A stretch of 64,000 nt of DNA from Chitinophaga oryzae (lineage in GTDB: Bacteria > Bacteroidota > Bacteroidia > Chitinophagales > Chitinophagaceae). How positions within the stretch are numbered: the first letter of the stretch is position 1; the number at the start of each line of letters is the position of its first letter. Both the position numbers and the translations under genes were made by a program. Shown in pieces: positions 16,732 to 25,734 of the stretch. The stretch is taken from assembly GCF_012516375.2 (NCBI RefSeq), contig NZ_CP051204.2:62001-126000 (forward strand), in the 5' to 3' direction. The notes beneath the pieces were generated by a model, which saw nothing but the letters and a program-made list of their open reading frames with translations, made no database searches and was not told where the DNA came from.

Positions 16732-17054
16732 TGATTTCTTTTTGTCGCTTTTAGCGAGGGTCTGTTCAGTTGGTGACTAATAAGATGCTCAAAATTATCA
16801 GATTCTGCAGGTTCATGTATAGCGTTTTGTTTCCGTTAACGGGTCATTAACACTATCATTGTATTTTTCTCTGTTGGCCTGATAGATATTTTTTCTAATA
16901 ATAAATTACGTATGAAGTGGCTTAATGGATTGTTATTTCCTGCAAATCAACCCGGTATTTCACAAATCCCCTGCTTAAATGTTTCAAACAGTCTGATAAT
17001 CACCCGCGAGCAACTGCGTATAAATTATTAACTTTACGCCAAAAGGCTAGTTAA
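16732..17054. other. intergenic region between msrB and mutL
   Basis: This 323-base stretch separates divergent genes and is A+T-rich. It must hold the promoters of both. Near mutL the sequence taactttacg (17028-17037) resembles, with one mismatch, the -7 box TAnnTTTG. I see no repeat, RNA gene or convincing open frame. Confidence 0.5.
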
Positions 17055-18956
17055 GTGGCGGACATCATCAATTTATTACCAGACAATATAGCGAACCAGA
17101 TAGCTGCAGGCGAAGTGATACAAAGACCGGCATCAGCGGTAAAAGAATTACTGGAAAATGCCGTGGATGCCGGGGCGACCGAGATTCAGCTGATCATAAA
17201 AGACGCAGGCAAAGAACTGGTGCAGGTAATCGATAACGGTGGCGGTATGAGCGAAACAGATGCCCGTATGTGCTTTGAACGCCATGCCACCTCCAAGATA
17301 CAATCCATAGATGACCTCTTCCAGATCCGGACCATGGGTTTCAGAGGAGAAGCCCTCGCTTCGATCGCGGCCGTTTCCCAGGTAGAGCTCAAAAGCCGGA
17401 AAAAAGGGACTGACGTTGGTTCCTATGTGGAAATAGACAACAGCGTGATCAAAAAGCAGGAACCCTGCCAAACCGCGGAAGGTACCAGCATCGCCATGAA
17501 AAACCTCTTTTTCAATGTGCCCGCCCGCCGCAACTTCCTCAAGAGTAACGCGGCAGAAATGCGACATATTGTGGACGAGTTTATCAGGGTGGCCATGGCC
17601 TTTCCCCAACTGCAGTTCTCGCTCACCAGCAACAACCAGCAACTGTTCCATCTCGATAAAGGCTCCCTGAAACAGCGGATCATCGCTATCCTGGGGCAAC
17701 ATTACAACGCCCGCCTGGTCAATGTCAAGGAAAGTACCGACTATATGAACGTTTACGGTTTTGTCGGTAAACCGGAAACAGCCAAAAAAACCAGGGGCGA
17801 CCAGTTCTTCTTCGTCAACAACCGGTATATCAAAAGCCCCTACCTGCACCACGCAGTGATGAGCGCTTTCGCAGATATCATCCCGGCCGACAGCTACCCG
17901 CTGTACGTCCTGTTTATTGATGTCAACCCCGAACATGTGGACATCAACGTGCACCCTACCAAACAGGAAATCAAGTTCGACGACGAAAAAGTAATGTACG
18001 CCTTCGTACAGGCAACCGTGAAGCATGCGCTGGCACAGTTCAATGTGACTGCCACGCTCGATTTCGACCTGGACCCCAGCATACAGGCCCTGGACGCGGT
18101 GAGCAAACCTTTCACCAAACAACAACAGGAGGAATACACCCATTCCCCCCTCTATAAATCCTTTACACAGGCCAACCAGGCCCATATGATTGACAAAAGC
18201 AGCAACAGCAGCAATCTGAAGCACTGGAAAGACCTGTACGAAAGCAATAAAAATACGCCGGAAACCGAAGGGTACACCATCAGCTCCTACACCGTAGAGC
18301 CGGAAACCCGGCCGGCCGTAACCTACGAGAGCCAGCCCCATGCTACGGCTTCCGTGATCGACGAACGCTGGCAGGACACCGCCACCGACCAGAAAGTGCC
18401 GGTACAGGTGCACCAGCAGTTCATCCTGTCACAGATAAAATCAGGCTTCATCCTGATAGACCAGCAGGCTGCCCACGAACGGATCCTGTTCGAGCGCTAC
18501 CAGCGCGCCCTCGAAGAAACGCCGATGGCCACCCAGCAAAGCCTCTTCCCCCAGACACTGCAGCTGCCTCCCGCAGACGCCGTGCTGATCAGCGAGATGC
18601 TGCCCGAACTACAGGCGCTGGGCTATGAACTGGAACCTTTCGGCAACCATACCTTCATTGTAAGAGGCACCCCTGCCGATATGCAGTCCGGCAACGACCA
18701 GGCGACGATCGAAGGGCTCCTCGAACAGTTTAAGAACTTCAGCGAGCTTAAAATCAACCGCCGCGAACAACTGGTACGCTCCATGGCGCGCAACAACGCC
18801 ATCCCAGCCGGCAAAATCCTGTCCGCCCGTGAAATGCAGAACATGATCGATGAACTCTTCGCCTGCAGCATGCCCAATGTGGCGCCCAGCGGCAAGTTCA
18901 CCTTCATCTCGTTCAAACTCACCGACCTGGCGCGGATGTTCGAAAGAGGCAACTGA
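17055..18956 (+). CDS. mutL: DNA mismatch repair protein MutL
   Basis: A GTG at 17055 starts the typical N-terminus (ADIINLLPDNIANQIAAGEV). The GHKL ATPase motifs are ELLENAVDAGA, DNGGGM and GFRGEALASI in the first 105 residues, followed by the transducer domain with NNRYIKSPYLHHA and HPTKQEIKF. A linker of about 100 residues (340-440) leads to the dimerisation domain. There, residues 469-480 (DQQAAHERILFE) fit the endonuclease motif DQHA-x2-E-x4-E with Gln for His, and the late motif CSMPNVAPSGK takes the place of CPHGRP. It is likely a nicking MutL of the non-MutH type. Length (633) is normal. It stands alone with a hairpin-type repeat 16 bases after its stop. Confidence 0.96.
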   Translation: MADIINLLPDNIANQIAAGEVIQRPASAVKELLENAVDAGATEIQLIIKDAGKELVQVIDNGGGMSETDARMCFERHATSKIQSIDDLFQIRTMGFRGEALASIAAVSQVELKSRKKGTDVGSYVEIDNSVIKKQEPCQTAEGTSIAMKNLFFNVPARRNFLKSNAAEMRHIVDEFIRVAMAFPQLQFSLTSNNQQLFHLDKGSLKQRIIAILGQHYNARLVNVKESTDYMNVYGFVGKPETAKKTRGDQFFFVNNRYIKSPYLHHAVMSAFADIIPADSYPLYVLFIDVNPEHVDINVHPTKQEIKFDDEKVMYAFVQATVKHALAQFNVTATLDFDLDPSIQALDAVSKPFTKQQQEEYTHSPLYKSFTQANQAHMIDKSSNSSNLKHWKDLYESNKNTPETEGYTISSYTVEPETRPAVTYESQPHATASVIDERWQDTATDQKVPVQVHQQFILSQIKSGFILIDQQAAHERILFERYQRALEETPMATQQSLFPQTLQLPPADAVLISEMLPELQALGYELEPFGNHTFIVRGTPADMQSGNDQATIEGLLEQFKNFSELKINRREQLVRSMARNNAIPAGKILSAREMQNMIDELFACSMPNVAPSGKFTFISFKLTDLARMFERGN

Positions 18957-18972
18957 TCATTTTGATATTTGA

Positions 18973-19042
18973 TTATTTTGATATTTGGTTATTTAGGAAC
19001 CCGTTGGTTGAGGGGCTTCCCAATAACCAAATATCAAAATAA
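18973..19042. repeat. perfect 21-base inverted repeat between convergent genes (ggttattt type)
   Basis: Bases 18973-18993 and 19022-19042 are exact reverse complements (21 of 21), A+T-rich, with a 28-base GC-rich loop. It sits between the convergent mutL and FGGY kinase genes, where a two-way terminator would be expected. The arm word ttggttatt recurs, partly changed, in the repeats at 22351-22422 and 41992-42074. Confidence 0.85.
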
Positions 19043-19050
19043 CCCAATGG

Positions 19051-20511
19051 CTAAATCTCCTTTACCGCCTCATACAGCCGCAGGAACCGCCTGTATTTTT
19101 GCTGATACCCTTCATATTTTCCTTTATCTGGCGGAAAAACCGTCGCCACCGTTCCCTCCCCTGTTTCAAACGGTAGCTGCAACACATTGGCAGCCAATAC
19201 AATAGCACCCAGCGCCGAGGCGTCGGCCTGCTGGTCGAGCGTCATTTCCTGTCCGAAAATATCGGCGAGCAGCTGTATCCATCCCGGGGTGGCGGTAAAC
19301 CCGCCGCTGACGGATATCCGGCGTACCGGTCCGGCAGTTTCCGTCAGCGCCCGGCGGATACTCAGCAGCGTAAAACAGATCCCCTCCAGCAAGGCCCTCA
19401 TAAAATGAGCCGCGGTATGCCCGGGCTGTATGCCCACAAAAGCCGCAGTAGCGTGGCTGTTCCAGATGGGCGCCCGCTCCCCGAGGAGGTAAGGCAGGCA
19501 TAACAGAGGGCCGGTGTCCGTTTGCAGCGCCTCTTCCACCAGCGGCTGCAGGGCTGTCAGCGGCATCCGCAGGAAATCGCGCACCAGCCATTGCAGCAGC
19601 GCGCCGCCATTGTTGGTGGCGCCGCCGGTGATATACACGTCGTCAGTCAGCAGGTAGGTAAACAGGCGGCCGTGGGCGTCTGTCTGCGGCCGGGAGGAAG
19701 CCATGCGTACGGCACCACTGGTGCCGATGGTGATGGTGGCATGGCCCGGGTCCAGTGCGCGGCTGCCCAGCTGGGCCAGGCACCCGTCGCTCCCGCCGAT
19801 GATGAAAGGCGTATTTGCCGGTATGCCCAGTTCCGCCGCCACTGCGGGCAGTAGGGGCGGCAGCCGGAAAGTGGCCGGTACCGGCTCCGGCAGCTGCGCG
19901 GCCGTAATACCGGCATAGTCCAGCGCTTCCCGGCTCCACCGCAGCCCGGCGATGTCAAACAGCCCGGTAGCGGAAGCAATACTATGATCGCTGTAATATC
20001 TCCCGAAAAAATGATGAATGATATATTCCTTGATACCCGGGAACATGGTCGCCCGGGCAAAAAGTTCCGGTTGCTGTTCCCGCATCCAGCGCAACTTACA
20101 GAGGGGCGACATGGCATGTACCGGGGTGCCGGTTTGCCGGTACAGTCTTTTCCCCGCTTCCGTGTCCCGCAGGGCCTGCGCCTGCGGCTCGCTGCGGTTG
20201 TCGGCCCAGAGGATCAACGGCGTAAGCGCCTGACCACTGCCGTCTACCGCCATGATGCTGTGCATGGCGCTGCTGAAGGAGATGGCCGCCGGCGGACGCC
20301 CCGCCCGGGACACCACCTCACGGATACCTTTTTTTACCGCATCCAGCAACAGCAGCGGGTCTTGCTCCGCATATCCCGGCTGCGGGTAACGGGTGGCATA
20401 GGCCTGTTGAAATACGCCCACCACCGCTCCGTTTTGAAGCCCAAGCCCAATCGTTTTAGCACTACTGGTACCAATATCTGCGCCGATGATGTAGGGTGTC
20501 TGCTCACTCAT
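19051..20511 (-). CDS. FGGY-family carbohydrate kinase, gluconokinase-like
   Basis: The 486-residue kinase has the N-terminal phosphate-binding loop IIGADIGTSSAKTIGL (residues 8-23), the substrate-facing WADNRSEPQ and a GGSDGCLAQLGS motif in the second half, followed by TIGTSGAVRM. LSIRRALTETAGPVRRISVSGG near residue 390 is the adenosine-binding motif. FGGY kinases phosphorylate sugars or polyols with ATP; the closest impression is bacterial gluconokinase of the FGGY type, though xylulose or glycerol kinase cannot be excluded by eye. It is divergent from the GMC dehydrogenase gene (83-base gap), which fits a role in using oxidised sugars. Confidence 0.85.
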   Translation of the reverse strand: MSEQTPYIIGADIGTSSAKTIGLGLQNGAVVGVFQQAYATRYPQPGYAEQDPLLLLDAVKKGIREVVSRAGRPPAAISFSSAMHSIMAVDGSGQALTPLILWADNRSEPQAQALRDTEAGKRLYRQTGTPVHAMSPLCKLRWMREQQPELFARATMFPGIKEYIIHHFFGRYYSDHSIASATGLFDIAGLRWSREALDYAGITAAQLPEPVPATFRLPPLLPAVAAELGIPANTPFIIGGSDGCLAQLGSRALDPGHATITIGTSGAVRMASSRPQTDAHGRLFTYLLTDDVYITGGATNNGGALLQWLVRDFLRMPLTALQPLVEEALQTDTGPLLCLPYLLGERAPIWNSHATAAFVGIQPGHTAAHFMRALLEGICFTLLSIRRALTETAGPVRRISVSGGFTATPGWIQLLADIFGQEMTLDQQADASALGAIVLAANVLQLPFETGEGTVATVFPPDKGKYEGYQQKYRRFLRLYEAVKEI

Positions 20512-20594
20512 AAAAAAAAGACAACTTTTTACGCATTTAATTTATAGATTTAAAACCGGTGTTCTTTAAATAAAGTCTAAAAATTTCCACGCAG

Positions 20595-22334
20595 ATGGCT
20601 TTTGAAATTAAAAAACAGGCTAAGCTTTATGATGTTTGTATTGTTGGATCTGGCGCCGGCGGCGGCATGACAGCCAAAATATTATCAGAGGCCGGGCTTA
20701 AAGTAGCGCTCCTGGAAGCGGGGCCAAAATACGATCCGGCAGACCCGGAGCAGGCGACTCAATTGAAATGGCCCTATGAATCTCCCAGAAGAGGTGCCAG
20801 CACTACCCGCCCTTTCGGCGATTTTGATGCCGCCTACGGCGGATGGGAGATCGACGGTGAACCATATACGAAAAAGAACGGGACAGAATTCGACTGGTTC
20901 CGCTCCCGCATGCTGGGAGGCCGTACCAACCACTGGGGCCGTATTTCCCTTCGTTTTGGAGAACGCGATTTCAAACATAAAAGTTATGACGGACTGGGAG
21001 ACGACTGGCCTATCAGTTACCAGGACGTAGCACCTTATTATGACAAAGTAGATAAATTGATCGGTGTATTCGGCTCTAAGGAAAACCTGCCCAATGAACC
21101 GGACGGTTTCTTCCTGCCGCCTCCAAAACCCAGGCTGCACGAGCTGATGGTAAAACGCGCCGGCGAAAAAATGGGACTCCCCGTGATCCCCGCCCGCCTG
21201 TCTATCCTCACCCGCTCCGTCAATAAAGACCGCAGCCCATGCTTCTACTGCAGCCAGTGCAGCCGCGGCTGTACCGTGTACGGCGACTTCTCCTCCTCTT
21301 CCGTACTGGTAAAACCCGCCATGAAAAGCGGTCATGTAGACCTTTACACCGGCGCCATGGTACGGGAAGTACTCACCGACTCCAGCGGCAAAGCCACGGG
21401 AGTAGCCTATGTCGATAAATCCGACATGCAGGAATACGCTGTCAACGCCCGCGTAGTAGTGCTCGCCGCCAGCGCCTGCGAATCGGCACGGCTGCTGCTC
21501 AATTCCAAATCCGCCAAACATCCTAACGGCCTCGCCAACTCCAGCGGCGTTGTCGGTAAATATCTCCATGACTCTACCGGCTCATCCCGTGGCGGCTTTG
21601 TACCCGCCCTCATGGACCGCAAACGCTATAATGAAGACGGTGTAGGCGGTATGCACGTATACATACCCTGGTGGGCCGACAACAAAAAACTGGATTTCGC
21701 CCGTGGTTACCATATCGAACTGGGCGGCGGCATGCACATGCCTTCCTATGGTTTCGGCTTTGGCCTCGAAAATATGAACGGCAAGTATCCCGGCCGTGAC
21801 GGCAAACCCAAAGCAGCCGGCGGCTACGGCGCATCGCTGAAAGACGATTACCGCCGTTATTATGGCGCCTATATCGGTTTCGCCGGCAGGGGCGAATGTA
21901 TTGCCCGGGAAGATAACTACTGCGAGATAGATCCGAACGTGGTGGACAAATACGGTATCCCCGTGCTGCGCTTCCACTACACCTGGAGCGATCACGAGAT
22001 CAAACAGGCCAAACACATGCAGGACACGTTTGAACAGCTGATCGTTGAAATGGGCGGTATCCCTTCCGGTACCAAACCCGGTGCAGACACCATGTACGGA
22101 CTGGAAAACCCCGGCCGTATCATCCACGAAGTGGGCACCACCCGTATGGGCGACAACCCGGCTACTTCCGTGCTCAACAAATTCAACCAGTCACACGAGG
22201 TTAAAAACCTGTTCGTGGTAGACGGCGGCGCCTTTGTGTCGCAGGCGGACAAAAACCCGACCTGGACCATCCTCGCCCTCGCCTGGCGCGCATCAGATTA
22301 TATCGTGGACCAGTTGAAAAAACAAAACCTTTAA
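20595..22334 (+). CDS. GMC-family FAD sugar dehydrogenase, catalytic subunit with a cysteine cluster
   Basis: The 579-residue protein has the N-terminal FAD motif VGSGAGGGMTAKILSEAGLKV, the GMC-type motif GRTNHWGRISLRF near residues 114-126, and a C-terminal active-site region with HEVGTTRMGDNP followed by FVVDGGAFVSQADKNPTWT. Residues 216-226 (CFYCSQCSRGC) hold four cysteines. In FAD glucose dehydrogenases and glucoside 3-dehydrogenases, cysteines at this place bind a 3Fe-4S cluster that passes electrons to a partner. No signal peptide is seen; such subunits are usually exported by the Tat signal of the small subunit, which the downstream gene encodes. Likely substrate is a glycoside or free sugar, oxidised at C3 or C1. 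Confidence 0.9.
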   Translation: MAFEIKKQAKLYDVCIVGSGAGGGMTAKILSEAGLKVALLEAGPKYDPADPEQATQLKWPYESPRRGASTTRPFGDFDAAYGGWEIDGEPYTKKNGTEFDWFRSRMLGGRTNHWGRISLRFGERDFKHKSYDGLGDDWPISYQDVAPYYDKVDKLIGVFGSKENLPNEPDGFFLPPPKPRLHELMVKRAGEKMGLPVIPARLSILTRSVNKDRSPCFYCSQCSRGCTVYGDFSSSSVLVKPAMKSGHVDLYTGAMVREVLTDSSGKATGVAYVDKSDMQEYAVNARVVVLAASACESARLLLNSKSAKHPNGLANSSGVVGKYLHDSTGSSRGGFVPALMDRKRYNEDGVGGMHVYIPWWADNKKLDFARGYHIELGGGMHMPSYGFGFGLENMNGKYPGRDGKPKAAGGYGASLKDDYRRYYGAYIGFAGRGECIAREDNYCEIDPNVVDKYGIPVLRFHYTWSDHEIKQAKHMQDTFEQLIVEMGGIPSGTKPGADTMYGLENPGRIIHEVGTTRMGDNPATSVLNKFNQSHEVKNLFVVDGGAFVSQADKNPTWTILALAWRASDYIVDQLKKQNL

Positions 22335-22350
22335 TTATTTAGCTATTTAT

Positions 22351-22422
22351 TTATTTGATTATTTATTTAATGACCTAAGCGAGTGGCTTAACAACGAAAG
22401 CACCAGGTAAATAACCAAATAA
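22351..22422. repeat. inverted repeat inside an apparent operon (ggttattt type)
   Basis: Bases 22351-22365 and 22408-22422 are reverse complements with 14 of 15 matches. It fills the 108-base gap between the GMC dehydrogenase and its small-subunit gene. A terminator here would cut the operon, so this copy argues against a simple terminator role or indicates transcript tuning. Confidence 0.65.
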
Positions 22423-22442
22423 CCCAATAAAAAAATACCCAA

Positions 22443-23129
22443 ATGGATAGAAGAGAATCCCTTAAAGCCCTGGCGCTGGGAACTTTATCTGTAGGCACCA
22501 TCTTATCCGCCACCGGCTGTGAGGACAAAAAAACCACCGGTGAAACCAAAGCGGGCAACACCCCGGGCTACGGACGCACGCCGGACGAAGCCCTGCGGGA
22601 CAAAGGACTGATGGAAGAGAAATTCTTCACCGCGGAAGAAATGAAAACCATCACCATCCTGGCAGATATCATTATACCGGCAGATGAACATTCCGGCAGC
22701 GCCTCCGACGCTAAAGTGCCCGAGTTCATTGAGTTTATCGTAAAAGATATACCCGAACACAAGCTGCCCATGCGCGGCGGCCTTCGCTGGCTGGATGTCC
22801 AGTGCGCCAAACGTTATAATAAATCCTTTGCGGAGTGCAGCCCCGAACAACGGATAGCCGTGGTAGACCTGATCGCATACCCGGAAAAGGCAGCACCTGA
22901 AAACAGCCAGGGCGTGGCCTTCTTCAACCGTATGCGCAGCCTGACCGCCACCGGCTTCTTCACCAGCAAAATCGGTATCAAAGACCTCGGTTATGTGGGT
23001 AACACCCCCAACGAATGGGACGGCGTACCGGCGGACGTACTGAAACAATACGGCTATGCTTACGACGAAAAAACCCTGGCCACCTGCCTCAAGATAGAAG
23101 ACAGAGGCAAGATCATGACCTGGGATTAA
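22443..23129 (+). CDS. gluconate 2-dehydrogenase subunit 3-like small (gamma) subunit
   Basis: The 228-residue protein starts MDRRESLKALALGTLSVG, a twin-arginine-like leader, and continues to TGC, where a lipobox-like Cys (residue 26) could carry lipid. The mature part has the pattern of gluconate 2-dehydrogenase subunit 3: FTAEEMKTITILADIIIPAD, a helix with VPEFIEFIVKDIPEH, and later NRMRSLTATGFFTSKIGIKDLG. These subunits escort and stabilise the GMC catalytic subunit through the Tat pathway. Its position right after the GMC gene makes the pairing very likely. No cytochrome c gene, the usual third subunit, is next to it. Confidence 0.9.
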   Translation: MDRRESLKALALGTLSVGTILSATGCEDKKTTGETKAGNTPGYGRTPDEALRDKGLMEEKFFTAEEMKTITILADIIIPADEHSGSASDAKVPEFIEFIVKDIPEHKLPMRGGLRWLDVQCAKRYNKSFAECSPEQRIAVVDLIAYPEKAAPENSQGVAFFNRMRSLTATGFFTSKIGIKDLGYVGNTPNEWDGVPADVLKQYGYAYDEKTLATCLKIEDRGKIMTWD

Positions 23130-23141
23130 ATAAACGTTATG

Positions 23142-23232
23142 AATGATAAATCCGGAGCGTCAATTGATAAGCGGGCATAGAAAAACTGGTTTCGCCTTTT
23201 ATCTTCGCTCCTGCGATCCGCGATTCATCATT
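23142..23232. repeat. degenerate inverted repeat
   Basis: Bases 23142-23152 (aatgataaatc) and 23222-23232 (gattcatcatt) are reverse complements with 10 of 11 matches, and ggagcg appears on one side with its complement on the other. It lies in the 142-base gap before the Gfo/Idh gene and may be a decayed copy of the long intergenic repeats. Confidence 0.35.
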
Positions 23233-23271
23233 ATCAAGCAATTAATAAGTACCTAAAAACGAATATCACTC

Positions 23272-24723
23272 ATGGTTCCAGAAAAAAAGAGCGGGAACAA
23301 CCAGGTGTCCCGCAGATCATTCCTGAGGAACGGCGCCCTTGCCGCGGCGGGATTTATGATCGTTCCACGTCATGTACTGGGTAGAGGTTATACCGCACCT
23401 AGCGACCGTCTGCGTGTGGCCGGCATCGGTGTTGGCGGCAAAGGCTACAGCGACCTTACCGGATTTGCTGCAGGCCCTGCTGATATCGCCTATCTCTGCG
23501 ACGTAGATACCCGTCGTGCGGCCGACGCCGTTAAGAAATTCCCGAAAGCGAAGTTCTACACCGACTTCCGGGAGATGTTCGATAAAGAGCACAAAAACTT
23601 CGATGCGGTTTCTGTGTCCACCCCGGACCACACGCACGCCGTAGCCGCCATGGGCGCTATGCAGCTGAAGAAACACGTATATGTGCAGAAGCCACTGACA
23701 CATGATATCTATGAAGCGCGTATGCTCACGCAGGGCGCCCAGAAACATAAGGTGGTAAGCCAGATGGGTAACCAGGGCGCTTCCGGCGACGGTGTGCGCC
23801 AGCTGATGGAATGGTACAACGCCGGACTGATCGGCGACGTACATACCGTATACTGCTGGACTGACCGTCCTGTTTGGCCGCAGGGCATTGCATGGCCTAC
23901 CGGTAAAGCAGAAGTTCCCAAAGAACTGAACTGGGACCTCTGGCTGGGCACCGCGCCTAAAAAAGATTATGTCGACAACCTCGTGCCGTTCAACTGGCGC
24001 GGATGGTGGGACTACGGCACCGGCGCCATCGGCGACATGGGCTGTCATATCATTGAACCACCTTTCCGCGTACTGGGCCTCGGATACCCCACTTCCGTAG
24101 AATGCAGCGTAGGCAGCGTTTACGTAGGTGAATTCACCCGCGGCTACTTCCCGGAAAGCTGCCCTCCTTCTTCCCATGTGATCATGAAATTCCCCGGTAA
24201 AAACGGCAAGGAAGTGACACTGCACTGGATGGACGGCGGTATTCAGCCGGAACGTCCGGAAGAACTGGGCCCGAACGAAGTGATGGGCGACGGTGGCAAC
24301 GGCGCCATCTTCATCGGCGATAAAGGCAAAATGATGTGCGGTACCTATGGTATGTACCCCAAACTGCTGCCTACTTCCCGCACCGCCGAAGCAAACGTGC
24401 CGCAAACAATTGCCCGCGTACCGGAAGGACACTACGTGCAATGGGTAAATGCAGCCATCGCCGGCTACAACAGCAAGCTGGCCAAAACACTCAGCTCTCC
24501 GTTCGACATCGCCGGTCCGCTGACAGAAACAGTACTGATGGCCAACCTCGCTATCCGCAGCTTCGATATCCGCAAGGCGAAAGCTTCCGGTAAAGGCTAC
24601 GACTACCCGGGCCGCTACATCAAACTGCTCTGGGATGGCGCAAACATGAAGATCACCAACTTCGACGAAGCCAACCAGTTCGTAAAACGCACCTATCGCG
24701 ACGGCTGGTCGCTCGGCGTATAA
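23272..24723 (+). CDS. Tat-exported Gfo/Idh/MocA oxidoreductase
   Basis: The 483-residue protein has a Tat leader (SRRSFLRNGALAAAGFMIVP). The NAD(P) fold follows with VAGIGVGGKG and CDVDTRRA; the family motif EKP is changed to QKP (VYVQKPLTHD). The C-terminal half has the large sheet domain with GDMGCHIIEPPF. Gfo/Idh enzymes oxidise or reduce sugars; exported ones with bound NAD(H) can act as glycoside hydrolases or oxidoreductases on 3-keto sugars. It lies 142 bases after the dehydrogenase small subunit on the same strand and probably handles the same sugar. A second such enzyme is at 32912-34246. The exact reaction is an inference. Confidence 0.9.
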   Translation: MVPEKKSGNNQVSRRSFLRNGALAAAGFMIVPRHVLGRGYTAPSDRLRVAGIGVGGKGYSDLTGFAAGPADIAYLCDVDTRRAADAVKKFPKAKFYTDFREMFDKEHKNFDAVSVSTPDHTHAVAAMGAMQLKKHVYVQKPLTHDIYEARMLTQGAQKHKVVSQMGNQGASGDGVRQLMEWYNAGLIGDVHTVYCWTDRPVWPQGIAWPTGKAEVPKELNWDLWLGTAPKKDYVDNLVPFNWRGWWDYGTGAIGDMGCHIIEPPFRVLGLGYPTSVECSVGSVYVGEFTRGYFPESCPPSSHVIMKFPGKNGKEVTLHWMDGGIQPERPEELGPNEVMGDGGNGAIFIGDKGKMMCGTYGMYPKLLPTSRTAEANVPQTIARVPEGHYVQWVNAAIAGYNSKLAKTLSSPFDIAGPLTETVLMANLAIRSFDIRKAKASGKGYDYPGRYIKLLWDGANMKITNFDEANQFVKRTYRDGWSLGV

Positions 24724-24746
24724 TCCTGAGATATTTGATCCAAATA

Positions 24747-24773
24747 AAAAGGGTGCCCAGTGGGCACCCTTTT
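24747..24773. terminator. strong two-way terminator
   Basis: Bases 24747-24759 (aaaagggtgccca) pair exactly with 24761-24773, with A- and T-runs on both sides. It sits between the convergent Gfo/Idh gene and the His-rich protein gene and would end both transcripts. Confidence 0.92.
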
Positions 24774-24795
24774 GCATTCCTGTTGTGATTAACGT

Positions 24796-25575
24796 CTAAT
24801 GGTGATGATGATGGTGAGCATGACCTGTTGCAACTTCGGCAGCAGCGTTGCCTACCTGTATCGTAAAGCTGGCCGTATGTAACACCCCTTCTGTTTTAAA
24901 CTGTATCCACATCCGGTAAATGTCTGCCTTCGGAAACACGGTATGGCCGATGATGGGGAACCGGCTGTCTGACATAGGATGGATATGCAGAAAATCCTTG
25001 TCTTCCCGGCCGATCATAATGATGTGCGCCACAGCGCCCAGGTACGGGTTAATATCTGCAGCATTCAATGCCTTTCCGTCTTTTGTGATGGCAACCGGAA
25101 TATGGCTTTCCGCTCCTGCAACAAAAGGAGCCGTGGCAGCGATAGCAAGGTGCAATCCGTCAGTATCCGCAGAGCGCTTTTCGTTCGTTTCGCCCGGCGC
25201 CGGTTGTTCCCCGCCTTCTACCTCCAGTGTAAGCCGGTCCGTTTGCGGCGCATATCCTTCGGCCTGATAATCGGCATAAACGAGGTATTTGCCAGGTTGG
25301 TTAAAAGTAACGTCTATGAAATAGTGACCATCGGCATCGTGTTGGGGATGCAGGTGCTCAAAGGAAGTCAGTTGGTCATTGACGATGATCAGGTGAAATG
25401 CTGCTTCGTGCTGTACGCTTAGCGGAACGGAAGCTTCAGGGTGGTTGCTGTTCACCGGCCTGAATACCAACCTGGTATTTTTCCCGGTTACAATAGCGCC
25501 GCCGCCGGCGATCAGTTTCATGGCTATAGGTGACGGTTGTCCGTGATGTCCTTGGTGATGGTGATTCATTTCCAT
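24796..25575 (-). CDS. histidine-rich protein with polyhistidine tail, possible metal handling
   Basis: The product (259 residues from the ATG at 25575) has His clusters at both ends: MNHHHQGHHGQ at the start and GHAHHHHHH at the end. Between them are two similar beta-sandwich-like halves: one with AAFHLIIVNDQLTSFEHLHPQHD, the other with VAHIIMIGREDKDFLHIHP. Each half carries the same pattern, a hydrophobic strand then FxHLHP or FLHIHP, so it looks like a tandem duplication. Similar single domains occur in copper- or heavy-metal-related periplasmic proteins. No signal peptide is visible, which is odd for such a role. The start is uncertain; an in-frame codon at 25608 would add 11 residues. 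Family not recognised. Confidence 0.75.
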   Translation of the reverse strand: MEMNHHHQGHHGQPSPIAMKLIAGGGAIVTGKNTRLVFRPVNSNHPEASVPLSVQHEAAFHLIIVNDQLTSFEHLHPQHDADGHYFIDVTFNQPGKYLVYADYQAEGYAPQTDRLTLEVEGGEQPAPGETNEKRSADTDGLHLAIAATAPFVAGAESHIPVAITKDGKALNAADINPYLGAVAHIIMIGREDKDFLHIHPMSDSRFPIIGHTVFPKADIYRMWIQFKTEGVLHTASFTIQVGNAAAEVATGHAHHHHHH

Positions 25576-25673
25576 AAGATTAAAATTATGATGTAAAGTT
25601 CGCGGCATACGGCAACAGATCTGTTATATTATTCGGGACTTCTTTTATGAGATTTACAGGTGAGAAAAAATAC

Positions 25674-25710
25674 AAGAGGGTGTCTCTGCAAATAGCGGAA
25701 ACACCCTCTT
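25674..25710 (-). terminator. terminator of the susCD transcript
   Basis: Bases 25674-25683 (aagagggtgt) pair with 25701-25710. It lies 25 bases past the SusD stop codon on the minus strand. A- and T-rich stretches flank it. Confidence 0.75.
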
Positions 25711-25734
25711 TCTTTATATAGGCAAATATCTCAC

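Noticed and set aside
16783..16848. 21-codon frame upstream of msrB and mutL
   Set aside because: Too short, without promoter or composition support; it occurs easily by chance.
24796..24822. Polyhistidine tail as a cloning-vector artefact
   Set aside because: The tail continues a native gene with His clusters elsewhere, and the flanking DNA is normal chromosome with a natural terminator.
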